Source: Tetranychus cinnabarinus (lineage: Eukaryota; Arthropoda; Arachnida; Trombidiformes; Tetranychidae). From it: a DNA stretch of 64,000 bases. The stretch is from positions 4,712,001 to 4,776,000 of the forward strand of contig WHVY01000001.1 of NCBI GenBank assembly GCA_022266195.1, read 5' to 3'. Of this stretch, positions 1-10,887 are shown one piece after another; the stretch's first letter is position 1; each line of letters begins with the position of its first letter. Both the position numbers and the translations under genes were made by a program. The notes under the pieces were generated by a model. The model saw nothing but the letters and a program-made list of their open reading frames with translations. It did not search any database and was not told the origin of the DNA.

Positions 1-1566
1 TATGTCATTCGATCAGGTTACAAGCAAAGTAAAGATGAACGATCAACTTTCATGAGCCAATTTGAATTACATCATCGATTGGTACAGCTTTCTGAAAGTC
101 TCAGCTTAGTTCGTTCTATTGCTCTTTTCATATTCAACGATGACACGATATCAATTTTACTTGGAGATCCACTTTTCAAGTTTCCAGGTCGTAAAGTGTG
201 CTACATTTTAGTGATCATTTTGTCTCTGGCAATGGGACTTTTTCGCGAATATGCATTGCATCTTGAAAGCAAAGGACATCTCACATTTCTATCGAAATTT
301 GAACAAATGAAAAAACCTAACTTCGATAAGCGATCTCTGAAAATGACACGAATTCAGTTTAACAAATTTCGCCTAGTTTTTCTCATGATTGGTTCATTTT
401 TCAGCTTATTCACGAAAATAAGTCTTCCATTTATAATTGCATTCTCGGTTGGAGTTCGCTTAAATAATGAATCATACTGGAATACTCCATCAATCATCTT
501 GACCAGTATGTTTTGGATTGGATTTGAAGTTCATGCGTTTTATTTCGCTTCGTGTGGAGTCATTGTTGTTGCCGTTCATATCATAATGGTATTTCCAATT
601 TATTACTACCAAATGCTGTCTATAGTTGAACTATTGCAAAAGTTTGTGGTAAAAGAAGAATCGGTTACTCATGAAGTTTTGCGAGGTCTAAGTTTGAACA
701 CAATTCGATTCATGAATGAATTTGATCACCTCAATAACCAATTGAAACATTTGACTGCTTATGTTTTCGTCATTTTCTCATTCATGGGTGACTACATCAT
801 CTTTTCGGCTACTGTTTTGAGTGAAAGTTCAACCATTTTGTCAACGCTTATGTTGTTCTTTGGTTTCATTGATTTGATGGTTATCGGACTGACAACATTT
901 GTTCTTGGTGGTTTCATTACAAAGGTAAAAATGCTGTGAAAATTATTCTACTTTCAAGCATAGGCAATGCCTCTCGACAAAATAAAGATTAACTAATTAA
1001 TATGAGAAATTTCATTATTTTGCATTATGATTAGCTTGACGTTGTTTACACTCTTTATTTGCGATTAATGATAAAATCGAAAACTAAACTGACTCAGCGT
1101 TTCAAGGTAAGTTGAAGAAGGTTATCAAGAATCAAGATTGAAACGGAATCATTTTTCTTTAAGCCTTTCGAAATTTTATCACGCATCAAAGGACCTTATA
1201 ATGGTTTTCAAATTGGTGACTTATTAACAGCCGATAAAGCCATTTTTGTATATGTAAGTACTTCAATTATTTATTCATTTATTGAAAAACAGTGAATCAC
1301 TGGCATATTGAAAATCAAATACTTTTTACCCATGCAAATTTCAATGTGTAAATGCAGGGTAAATGAGCTTATTGCATTTGATTTATGTCGATGTGTCAAT
1401 TTTTGAGCTGCGTTTCAGTGAAAAAACTTTCAATATCAATCGTGAATAGATCATGTTTAAGGTTTTGGGTTGAATATCATTTTAATTTCTTTTCTTTTCA
1501 CAGTATTTGCTCGAGAATATGTCTATTGTTATGCTATTATTGGTGAATATTGGACCCTTGGAATAG
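1..1566 (+). CDS. Gustatory-receptor-like 7-TM protein, 5' end cut by window edge
   Basis: Exons read as 1..924 (open at the left edge), 1035..1106, 1164..1253 and 1504..1566. All three introns are GT-AG and phase 0. The frame is open from base 1, and the residues before the ATG at 52 align with the paralogues (GYKQ matches GYKR downstream), so that ATG is probably internal and the start lies outside the window. Exon 1 holds about six hydrophobic segments with the family-shared GDP and REYALHLE motifs. The small exons carry GPYNGFQIGDL and the last hydrophobic segment. One long exon plus three short phase-0 C-terminal exons is the usual arthropod gustatory-receptor layout. The expected role is a ligand-gated cation channel in chemosensory neurons; ligand unknown. 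Without the last three exons the protein would end shortly after exon 1 and lack its final membrane helix. A general insect-type chemoreceptor of another class is a less likely alternative. Confidence 0.72.
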
Positions 1567-1670
1567 TCTATCGCTCTAAATGAATCAAACTTGGATAATG
1601 TTTTTCCGTTCCTCATGCAAAGCATCAAGCAATAAATTGCACCAAGTGAGAGTGCTTGGAAATGTTATTA

Positions 1671-1801
1671 TTAGGGGTATCAAAAAGTTCTGTCGTTTTT
1701 TACAAGTAAATTTTACTTCGATTTTGAATAAGTTCGACTTATAAAGGCTCAATAATTTCAGAAATACAAGAAAAAACGACGGAACTTTTTGATACCCCTA
1801 A
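1671..1801. mobile_element. Mariner-type MITE, 131 bp
   Basis: The two ends are 31-bp terminal inverted repeats, 1671-1701 and 1771-1801, with a single mismatch at position 21. Each begins TTAGGGGTATC. TA dinucleotides flank both ends (1669-1670 and 1802-1803), as expected for TA target-site duplication by Tc1/mariner transposases. The interior is only about 70 bp and has no ORF, so this is a non-autonomous copy. Confidence 0.85.
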
Positions 1802-2150
1802 TATATATAAACGTGAAGATATCACTTTTCACCTTCACATGTGAGATGCATATACCATAATTTATTCATCATAATATCAATAATTTACAAGAAACTGTTT
1901 TTTTAATTCGGGAATAATAAAGTCAATTTGATAAACATCAATTTTGAAAGTTTTATTCGAGTTGAAGTTGGTATTTTAGTTTGTTTTGGTCTAAAATTTG
2001 TGTAAAAAAGTTCAGAGACTAGTTGATCACGTAATAGTAGACTTACATGGAATAAATTTCAATTCAATCAGTCAATATAAAGCAATGTTTGAGATGATCT
2101 ATCATTACATCTGAAAATCTATTGCACTTTAATAACAATATTGTGTTGAC

Positions 2151-2352
2151 GTTGTCCAAAATATGATGAGCAAATCAATAGTTTCTTTCTTTTGAAGTGG
2201 AAATGGTTTGTTCATTCGTCCCAATTCAGGAGTCACCAAAATGAAAGATTAATGCACTTTCGAGGATTGGTAGCAATGTCGCAGTACCAAAGTTTAGAAT
2301 TGTTTGGACAGTAACAACAATTTGAAACAAAGTTTAGCTAAACCCATTGATT
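2151..2352 (-). pseudogene. Decayed INTS2 C-terminal fragment
   Basis: The sequence matches INTS2 exon 4 (parent about 12898-13085) in the same orientation, roughly 80% by eye over shared blocks such as GATGAGCAAAT and CTTTCGAGGATTG. An insertion of about 34 bp (near 2287-2320) interrupts it, and frameshifts and stops remove the frame. It is a relic of the segmental duplications that built the receptor cluster. Confidence 0.75.
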
Positions 2353-2571
2353 GACTTCCATAGAATCCAATATAAACTAATATTTTGGATCATTTGTCAT
2401 TAGAACTGAAAAAACTATTGAGTTCTAACATTGCACTTTAATAACATTATTGTGCTGGCATTTTCTAAAATATACTGCAAATAAAAATTAAAAATTGGTT
2501 AGAGTATGAAAAAAGAAATGCGAATAATTGCTAAAATTTTCGCATAAATCAATAGTATTGATAGATATTAA

Positions 2572-4081
2572 TTATTGCATAGAATTAAGAGCAGCGCAAA
2601 TGAAGTTTGCATCTAACTGAATAAAAATAAAGGATCGATCGTGATCTTCATGTTGAAAGGGGTTATTAATCAGTCTAGTTGCTCATATTGATATCAATTC
2701 AGCAATTCGAGTTTCTTTTTCTTCAATACTTACATAAACGAACAATTCTCGAACAACAATGCAAAAGTCTCCAATTTTCGGTGCTGTATCGGGCCATTGC
2801 AATCGACAAATAATCTCGTCGACCTTTTAAAGAGTTAAAATAATTTTATGAAAAGTCCAACATTGGTTTGCAATGTTCATCTCCACAAGTCAACTTACTT
2901 TGAGTTTACTCTCCAATCTTGAGTTACTTCTTGGCATTATTTGTATGAGAAGACCGTGAATTTGGTTGAACTAAATTTATACGGAAAGAAGTGTTACTCT
3001 TAAAAGACTCTTTTCATGAAAGTTCAAAGATATTTACCATGTCGACAATCCCTCCAGCTGAATAAGAAACAATACCAATGATGGTCAATCCTATGAGTCC
3101 AATGGACATTAATAAATATTTCATTTCATCAGGTAATGGTGCTGCTATAGCCAAGAAGATAATTGAGTCTGCACAAAATGATATGATGACGAAAAGATAG
3201 AAGAAAATATGTTTCAAAGAAGTAACGTTTGTGGTGAAATCATTGAGGAAATGGATTGCCATTCTATTAAATTCAATCAATTCTTTGGTTCTGATTCTTG
3301 GTGACTGCAGTAAGTCTTTGCACATTGCAATCAGCGTACTAATTCTGCCAACGTACCATGGAAATAAAATGATCAAATGACCTCCTGTGTTTAACAGGCC
3401 AGTCACTACAAAACGAGCAACTATTATTTCACTAACTGTCCAAAGTATAGTCATTTGAGCAAACAATTTGTATTGAAAAACTTTAGGGTGTTGCATTTTC
3501 AAAGTAATCAAAACTATTGGAGCAATAAGTTTTGAAAGTCTAATAAAGTTAGTCCAGTTTGTTGCAATAAAAATAAAAATCCGCTGAAATTTGAGATTCT
3601 CGGTTGGTGAAAGGTACAAAAGGTTTGGATTGAAGCCATTTCGTTGGATTGTTTTCAAGATCTGCAACTGCATAATGGCTCCTGATTCTTCCAAGTACAA
3701 TGCGTATTCTCGGAGTAACGATAAAGTACACAAAATCAACTCTGCAAAAGCGATAAGAATAAAGCCAACTGATTTTTCTCCAATAGGATCGGCAAGAACT
3801 AAACTGACCAATTCATTGTCATAATAAACCAAAAGAACTGCTAGTCGAATGATGGTTACTACAATCACACATCGAACAAGGTTATTTTTCCAAGCATAAC
3901 CTTCGTAACAAAAGTCTCGCATGTATTGTTCATAGCCTCGTTTGGTGACCAGCAAACCACGAGCAGTTGTTTCCATTGTATCGATCAATTGGTTGACATG
4001 TTGAGCAGCATCTGCATCATCAGGTAGACCCACAACACTCTTCAATCGCTTAATGGTCAATTTGGAATTCATACGATGCAT
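2572..4081 (-). CDS. Gustatory-receptor-like 7-TM protein
   Basis: Exons on the minus strand are 4081..3038, 2970..2899, 2823..2734 and 2616..2572, all joined in phase 0 with GT-AG introns, giving about 416 residues. The start is the first ATG of the open frame; a second Met follows at codon 4. Exon 1 has about six hydrophobic segments, with VGLPDDAD near the N-terminus and REYALYLEE after the second segment. The small exons read SRLESKLK and then KIGDF before the last helix. The last exon is short (14 codons), less conserved than in the neighbours, and is the weakest part of the model. This gene is head-to-head with the receptor starting at 5539. A broken paralogue lies at 9566-9985 in the same relation to another receptor. 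The expected role is a chemosensory ion-channel subunit of the neuronal membrane; ligand unknown. Confidence 0.75.
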
Positions 4082-5538
4082 TGTTAAAAAACTTTGAAAC
4101 TTGTAACGAACTGCAATAAACGAAAAATTAATAGAATTTCATTCTCCTTTTGCTGAGTGAAAGTATTCAACAAAGGCGAAGCTCAATCGTTCCAAAGAAT
4201 AATTTTACTGTTTGATTTATGATACCAACGTGATTTACATTAGCGTGTTTAGTATTGATTCAAAATCAATTCCTAATCAACGTTGTGATTTCAATCAATC
4301 AAGTTAAGAGACGATTTTCAACACGATCCTGTATTATAATAAAACAATGTATAATGTTTTCAATAACTTTACGCGTTTTCTACACTTTTGTGTTTTACTT
4401 TCTTGGATACAGGCTAACTCAAATGAGTTTAAATCAAATTGGGTTTTAATTTCGAAGCTTCTAGTTCTGTTCAACCGAAAATCAATTTGTAAAGACTGCA
4501 GATAGCTGTTTCAAGTGCAGAGATCTACAAATCAATAAAAAAATTATTAGATCAATGTGATTAAGTTCTGGATTTATTCAATTTTGAATCAAATTAAATG
4601 ATTGAAAAAGTCAAAAACAATCAGAATCATTCATTAAGAACAATAAATTTTTTTCGACAGATCGATATATTTCTAGAAACATATTAGAAAATAGAAATAA
4701 TAGAAACGACTTTTGTTGAATGCTATTATAAAATGAATTTGTATTATCAAATAATGTAATGAAAAAAGTAAATATTGACCCGTAATTTTTGCATCTAATG
4801 CAGATTTAAACTTACGAAGACCTCTCTTTAGCAAATTTTAACCAATTAACTAAGCAATTTAGTATTGCAATCGACTTTTGATCGAATGCCACTTTTCCAA
4901 AATTTATTCCAAAAATTTGATGCATGCTATTCTATCGGATTAAATTTTTCGTTCTATTCAGGATTGCTTTTATTTATTGCGATTCGATTTTGTGCACAAT
5001 GGATTGCTAACTTTCTGCATTTTAAAGTTAATACTGGAAATTAAACCCAATTACTATTAATATTTAACTTCCTATTTGCTGCAGGTTCGATTTCCTAATA
5101 TGCAGTTATAATTGCTATTATTTTAATATTTTAATACAAGAAAATTAAACTTACACACAAAGATATCACGAACCTTTAACGAATTATTGTTTTGATGCAA
5201 AATTTTCATTGTTATTGAGAAAATAATGAAACTGAATGAGTTTGAATAATGAGTCTGAAAAAGTATTGTCAATGTAGACATTTAATGAAATGGAAAATCA
5301 AAAATTGATGAACTTATAGATTAATTGCAGTTAAATGATTGTTTTTCTATGAAAACAATCGAGCTTAAGTTTCAAATTTTTTTGAAATTTTGATATTTTA
5401 CTTCGCATATTGTTTGTATTATATGTTTGTTTGCAATATTGTCAAATGAATAAAAGGCATTCTTTCATTCAATTTAAATTCAAAGTTTTATTTTTCCTTA
5501 TTCATATTTCAATTAGTGGTTAGAGACACAGTGCAATC
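4082..5538. other. Divergent intergenic region between two receptor genes
   Basis: The region separates two receptor genes transcribed away from each other, so it should hold both promoters. Blocks of it recur, shortened, at about 10000-10887 between the pseudogene and the next receptor, which shows that the minus/plus gene pair was duplicated as a unit. No coding sequence is seen. Confidence 0.6.
5468..5538 (+). promoter_or_regulatory. Conserved upstream element of tandem receptors (copy 1)
   Basis: This block ends at the start codon and contains the palindrome AATTTAAATT at 5471-5480, 58 bases before the coding start, followed by AAAGTTTTATTT and CTTATTCATATTT. The same order of words precedes the other two tandem receptors. 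It may be the core promoter or a shared receptor-choice element; transcription was not measured. Confidence 0.45.
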
Positions 5539-7052
5539 ATGATCAACCAGGCTTTTGTTAAAAATGTTTTCATCAAAACTGCCCTCTTCATCGTTGGTTT
5601 ACCTAATGCAGATGATCACGAAGAGGAAACTATTGCTGCATTTTATCAATGGTGTCAACTTTCCATATTCTTTGGGTCAACAATGAACGGCTATAAACGT
5701 TATTCTTCTGCAACTCCAAATATAATCGCATCCTTTCACCGAAAAAATTTTTTGATCCGTTTTTGTAACATCATAAGCATAATTCGCCTGCTTATTTTGC
5801 TTCTCTATGAAAACGAAACTGTCTTGATTTTTGGCGGAGATCCTGTATTCCGTTCTAAACAACGTGTCCTTACGATTTCCATAATATTTATTGGGTTGCT
5901 CACTGGATTCTTTGCTCGAGAAATTTTCATGTCACTCGAGGCAAAATCGAATGGAGAAATATTTTTTTGTTTCGAATGCTTTCTTCAAAGCAATGGTTTC
6001 AATCATTTAAATCTACAAATGATTTCGTCTAGAGCTATTATTTATCGATATATTGTGCACTTTTTTTCCATATTCTGGACGCGTTTCATGTGTTTATGTA
6101 TTCCTTTCTTGACAATCTTATTGAACACAACAATTGTCGTGAATCCATTCTTTTATCAGATTCCAATTTATGCTTTTTTCAGTATCTTTTGGACCATTCC
6201 ATTAACACTTGCTTGTGTTTTTAATATTGTGGGGTTCGCCAGTATAAGCGGTTACTGTATAATATCTGGACTCTACTACTTGAATCGACTTGAGTCTATT
6301 TGTTCCATTGCTGCCCATACAACTGAAAAAGGAAGGGAAATTGAAGATGAGTTTGTTATCTCTTTAATTTTGCGATTTATCGGCCATTCAAACGACGTTG
6401 ATCACTTTCTCAATGTTTTAGCATTTCTTATTTTGTATTATATTCTGGCAGTCTCTTTCATCGGTAATTTGCTCATTTTTGCTGGTTTCATAGCGAGACT
6501 CCATTCAGATATTATTGCCAACATGTGCAGTTTCCTTGGTGTCTTTATCATGGGTCTATTAGCCATGGCATGCTACACCGAAGGATCGTTCCTTACAAAA
6601 GTACAGAAATAGCTTAATAATCAACAATCTTTAATATAAGATTGATATTTTAACCTAACTATTGCTAATATTACTTGTATTTTACTTTTCAGCTTCATTT
6701 ATTATATGAAAAGCTTCATTTAATTAGCGAGTCGAGATTGAAAATGAAAACAAAGATGAAGGTAAATAATTTGAACATTTAAGGGAATAAAACTTATTTC
6801 AATTTCGTTTCAACTGTTATTTAAGATACTGGAAGTTATGGACAGGATAATTGGACCATACAATGGAGTAAAAGCAGGAGATTTGGCGACCATTTCTAAA
6901 CATTTTTTCGTCATTGTGAGTACTAAAATGAGCGAGCGACTCTTAATGAAAAGACCTTAATATTAAAGTCTTATTTTCTTCATTAGTTTTTATTGGAAAA
7001 TGCATCAACTTTAATGCTTATAACAGTCAACACAAGATCGCTCTTGGAGTGA
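5539..7052 (+). CDS. Gustatory-receptor-like 7-TM protein, tandem copy A
   Basis: Exons are 5539..6600, 6693..6761, 6826..6915 and 6987..7052, all phase 0, giving 428 residues. Exon 1 carries VGLPNADD near residue 19, GYKRYSSATPN near 53, an extracellular-loop GGDP motif, REIFMSLEAKS, and several long hydrophobic stretches. The small exons encode SRLKMKTKMK, then IIGPYNGVKAGDLATISKHF, then the last helix. Reading through the first donor gives a stop within a few codons. The start is the ATG shared with copies B and C; a one-base deletion and an ATG-to-GTG change remove the extra upstream in-frame ATG found in those copies. The 3' exons and introns are almost identical to copy B, pointing to gene conversion. 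The role is inferred to be a chemoreceptor; ligand unknown. Confidence 0.8.
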
Positions 7053-7322
7053 ATTATGAATGTCTTTCAGTAACTTAATTTATCAGTCATTAAATACTCT
7101 CCTATCCTCTCGCAAATAAAAATATGAAATTAAGGTTAGATAAACTTTTGTCATTGTTCTTTGTTAATATTTTCAATACAAATTCAAAGTTCGAAAATGG
7201 TCATCTACGATGAAATGGTCTAATGATACAAAGTTTCAAATGAAATATGCAAACTTTTGATTGTTGTGTTTTTGAATAAAATTTATGATAATTTGCTTCT
7301 TCCAATCAAACGAATGATTTTA

Positions 7323-7453
7323 CTCAATAAAGAGTTTTAACGGATTGCTTGATTGTATGACAGAGAAGATCAATGCTCGGCAAAGAAGACAGAAATGATT
7401 TAGCTTCATCCCAATTAATTTCCTCGAGGTCTACAGATTTTTGCAATGGTTTT
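7323..7453 (-). pseudogene. Truncated INTS2 3' end, identical to parent
   Basis: This copy of the last 43 or so codons of INTS2, including its stop, is base-for-base identical to 12721-12851 as far as I can compare, while the adjoining non-coding flanks differ at several sites. The copy breaks off at 7453 inside the exon, so it cannot make a protein. It was carried along in the duplication of the receptor unit. Confidence 0.85.
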
Positions 7454-7961
7454 GCTGCCGTATATGTACAAAAGTCGAAGTCAAAGTAGTTTCAACTTTG
7501 AACTCTTTTTCTTGAAAAATAATGATCAGAGAAACTTTTAAACCCGTCGCAAGGTCATAGCTACTGAAGTCAAACTGAATCCATTTTTGAACCTACTTTG
7601 TATGGACATAACTAAAAGCCACTTATATTTTAATGGAAGAAAATTGAACCTACATATCAACCTTGGAATTGTTTTGATGGCAAAGTTCTTTGTTATTGAG
7701 ACAATAATCAAACTGGTTTGTTTGAATAGTGAGTCTAAATAAGCATTCTCAATGTGAAACCAGACATTTAATAAAATAAATATCAAATATTGATGATCTT
7801 ATAGATCAGCAGTGAACTGATTGTTTTTGAGTGAAATCAATTTAAGTTAGCTTAAGTTTCAAACTTTGTTAAAACTTTTGATACTATACTTCTCATATTG
7901 CTTGTCTAAATATCATAAAGTATTGACGTGAATAAATGCATCAAGATTTACATTTAATTCA

Positions 7962-8031
7962 ATTTAAATTAAAAGTTTTATTTCTCTCCTTATTCATATT
8001 TTGATAAATGGTTCGTCGGCAGGAGGCAATC
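7962..8031 (+). promoter_or_regulatory. Conserved upstream element of tandem receptors (copy 2)
   Basis: AATTTAAATT lies at 7971-7980, 51 bases before the next start at 8032, and is followed by the same AAAGTTTTATTT and CTTATTCATATTT words as in the other copies. Confidence 0.45.
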
Positions 8032-9543
8032 ATGATCAACCTGGATTTTGTTAAAAAGTTGTTCATCAAAATTGTTCTCTTCATCGTTGGTTTACCTAAT
8101 GAAGATGATCCTGGCGAGGAAACGATTGCTGCTTTTAATCAATGGTGTCAACTTTCCCAATTGTTTGGGTCAACAATGAATGGCTATGCACGTTATTCAT
8201 CGGCAAGTCCAAACACAATTTCTTCTTTTAGTCGAAAAAAATTTTTGGTTCGTTTTTGTAATATTATAAGCATGATTCGCCTGCTTATTCTGCTTATTTA
8301 TGAAAACGAAGTCGTCTGTATTTTCGGCGGAGATCCTTTATTTCGTTCTAAACAACGCGTCCTTGCAATTTCCATAATGTTCATTGGATTGGTCATTGGC
8401 TTTTTTTCTGGAGAAATTTTCTTGTCCCTCGAAGCAAAATCTAGTGACGAAATATATTTTTGTTTCGAATGCTTTCTTCAAAGCAAAGGTTTCAATCATT
8501 TAAATCTGCAGATGACTCCGTCTCGAGCTATTACTCATCGATATATCATTCACTTTTTTTCCATTTTCTGGACGCGTTTCATGTGCTTTGTTATTCCTTT
8601 CTTGACAATCTTATTGAACACATCAATTCTTGTGAATCCATTCTTTTATCAGATTCCAATTTATGCTTTTTTCAGTATCTTTTGGACCATTCCATTTACA
8701 TTTGCTTTTGTTTATAATATTGTGGGTTTCGCCAGTATAAGTGGTTTCTGTATAATGTCTGGACTCTACTATTTGAATCGACTTGAGTCTATTTGTTCCA
8801 TTGTTGTTCATACAACTAATAAGAGCAGAGATATTGAAGATGAGTTTGTTATCGCTTTGATTTTGCGGTTTATTGGTCATTCAAATGACGTTGAACATTT
8901 TCTCAATGTTTTAGCATTTCTTATTTTGTATTATATTCTGGCTATTTCTTTTCTCGCTGATTTGCTCATCTTCGCTGGTTTCATAGCGAGGCTCCATTCA
9001 GATATTATTGCCAACATGTGCAGTTTCCTTGGTGTCTTCATCATGGGTCTTTTAGCCATGGCGTGCTACACTGAAGGATCATTTCTTACAAAAGTAAAGA
9101 AATTATTTAATCAATAAGCGTTAATATAAACTTTATATTTTTAACGCAACTATTGCTTAATATTATTTGTATTTTACTTTTCAGCTGCATTTATTGTATG
9201 AAAAGCTGCATTTAATTAGCGAATCGAGATTGAGGATGAAAACAAAGATGAAGGTAAATAATTTGAACATTTAAGGGAACAAAACTTATTTCAATTTCGT
9301 TTCAACTGTTATTTAAGATACTGGAAGTTATGGACAGGATAATTGGACCATACAATGGAGTAAAAGCAGGAGATTTGGCGACCATTTCTAAACATTTTTT
9401 CGTCATTGTGAGTACTAAAATGAACGAGTGACTCTTAATGAAAAGACGTTAATATTAAATCTTATTTTACTCATTAGTTTCTATTGGAAAATGCATCAAC
9501 TTTAATGCTTATAACAGTCAACTCAAGATCGCTCTTGGAGTGA
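8032..9543 (+). CDS. Gustatory-receptor-like 7-TM protein, tandem copy B
   Basis: Exons are 8032..9093, 9185..9253, 9318..9407 and 9478..9543, all phase 0, giving 428 residues, the same length as copies A and C. I chose the ATG at 8032, shared by all three copies; an in-frame ATG at 8008 would add eight residues. The motifs are as in copy A: VGLPNEDD, GYARYSSASPN, GGDP and EIFLSLEAKSSDE. The middle of exon 1 is practically identical to copy C, while the three small exons and their introns are practically identical to copy A, so the gene is a mosaic. Differences from its sisters cluster in the first predicted loop (ENEVVCIFGGDPL). It is expected in chemosensory neuron membranes; ligand unknown. 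Just past the stop, homology to the receptor spacer ends at about 9563. Confidence 0.8.
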
Positions 9544-9565
9544 AATATTGGTAATCTCATAGTAC

Positions 9566-9985
9566 GAAGAATCACAATTTATCCTCAAAAACTCTTCCAC
9601 GTTGCATTTTTAAAGTAATGAAAAATACAAAGTACGATAAAGTACACAAAATAAATTCTGCAAAAGCAATAAGAATAAAGCCAACTGATTTGTCTCCAAT
9701 AGGATCGGCAAGAACTAAACTGACCGATTCATTGTCATAATAAACCAAAAGAACGGCTAATCGAATGATGGTTACTACAATCACACATCGAACAAGGTTA
9801 TTTTTCCAAGTATAATCTTCATAACAAAAGTCTTACATTAATTGTTTGGTGACCAGTAAACCATGAGCAGTTGTTTCAATTGTGACGATCAATTGATTGG
9901 CATGTCAAGTAGCATCTGCATCGTCAGGTAGACCCACAAGACTCTTTAATTGGTTGATGGTGGTTAACTTGGAGCATTGATGCAT
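9566..9985 (-). pseudogene. Broken copy of the minus-strand receptor at 2572-4081
   Basis: Reading from 9985 downward gives the N-terminus of the paralogue (VGLPDDAD region), then a stop in place of a Gln codon before HANQL, then a second stop before DFCYE, then an intact stretch through RLAVLLVYYDNE and ILIAFAEF. At CTLS the sequence jumps to ITLKMQ, skipping about 110 codons. The rest of exon 1 and all three small exons are missing. It is head-to-head with receptor copy C, matching the parental pair. Confidence 0.88.
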
Positions 9986-10887
9986 TGCTAAAGAATTTTA
10001 AAACTCAAAATGTATGACGAACTGCAATATACGAAAAATTAATAAAATTACAAACTTCGATTGCTGACAAGTAACTAAAAGTATTCAACAGTTTCCAATT
10101 GTTTCAAACACCAATACTGTATAATTTATCATAATTATGTTATTGATATTAGTGATGATGCAAAATCAATTTCAAATCAATGTTGTGATCTCAATATAAA
10201 TCAAGTTAAGAGACAATTTTCAACAACAATTTCGAAAACAATCACAAGGATTCATTAAGAAGGGGGAATGTTTTCCGATAAATCGATAGGTAGTCGTTAG
10301 AAACGACTTTTGTTGAAATTCAATTTCTATTATGAAATAATGATATGAAAAAGGTAAATATTGGCCTGTAATTTTTGCCTCTGATTTAAACTTATGAAGT
10401 CTCCTTTTGAACAAATTTTAAACAATAAACCTTTAATGTCCTCTTTTGCTTCAGCTTCTATCTCTTAATATTTAGCTGTAATTGTTATTATTATTATATA
10501 ATGCAAAACATTAAACCTACATACAAAGATATCACGAACCTTTGAATTGTTTAAATGCAAAAGTTTTTTGGTTGTTGAAAAAATAATGCATTCTCAATGT
10601 GAAACCAGACATTTAATGAAATGAAAATCAAAATTTGATGATCTTATAGATTAATAGCAGTGAACTGATTGTTTTGGATGAAATCAATTGAACTCAAGTT
10701 TCAAATTTTGTTGGAATTTTTTATATTTTTCTGTTAATATTGTTTGCCCTAATATTGTCAAGTATCGATCATGAATCAACAACAGTCGAATGAATGCACT
10801 AAGATTTACATTTAATTCAATTTAAATTAAAAGTTTTATTTCTCCTTATTAATATTTTAATAAATGGTTCGTTGGCAGAAGGCAATC
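9986..10887. other. Divergent spacer, duplicated from 4082-5538
   Basis: Blocks such as the AATCAAGTTAAGAGAC stretch and the nearby TTCATTAAGAA words match the spacer at 4.1-5.5 kb with large deletions between them. No gene is seen. Its right end holds the upstream element of the next receptor. Confidence 0.6.
10810..10887 (+). promoter_or_regulatory. Conserved upstream element of tandem receptors (copy 3)
   Basis: AATTTAAATT lies at 10819-10828, 59 bases before the start at 10888, followed by the shared AAAGTTTTATTT and CTTATTAATATTT words. It is nearly identical to copy 2. Confidence 0.45.

Larger units (their letters stand above)
1567..2571. other. Intergenic between convergent receptor genes
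   Basis: There is no gene here that I can support. The stretch holds a 131-bp TIR element, a decayed INTS2 fragment (2151-2352) and an imperfect direct repeat of about 45 bp (2121-2165 and 2430-2474) on either side of that fragment. An AATAAA at about 1631 could be the poly(A) signal of the upstream receptor. Confidence 0.6.
7053..8031. other. Duplicated spacer between receptors A and B
   Basis: From about 7070 to 7453 it repeats the spacer and the end of INTS2 found at about 12463-12851, then the match stops abruptly. From about 7640 it matches the upstream regions of the other tandem receptors. The roughly 190 bp between these blocks match nothing I recognise. Confidence 0.65.

Noticed and set aside
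5084..5096. GGTTCGATTTCC resembling a tRNA B box
   Set aside because: No A box, acceptor stem or cloverleaf can be formed around it.
8460..8717. 85-codon plus-strand frame inside receptor B (and its twin at 11316 in receptor C)
   Set aside because: These are out-of-frame shadows of nearly identical receptor exons; their similarity follows from the DNA identity.
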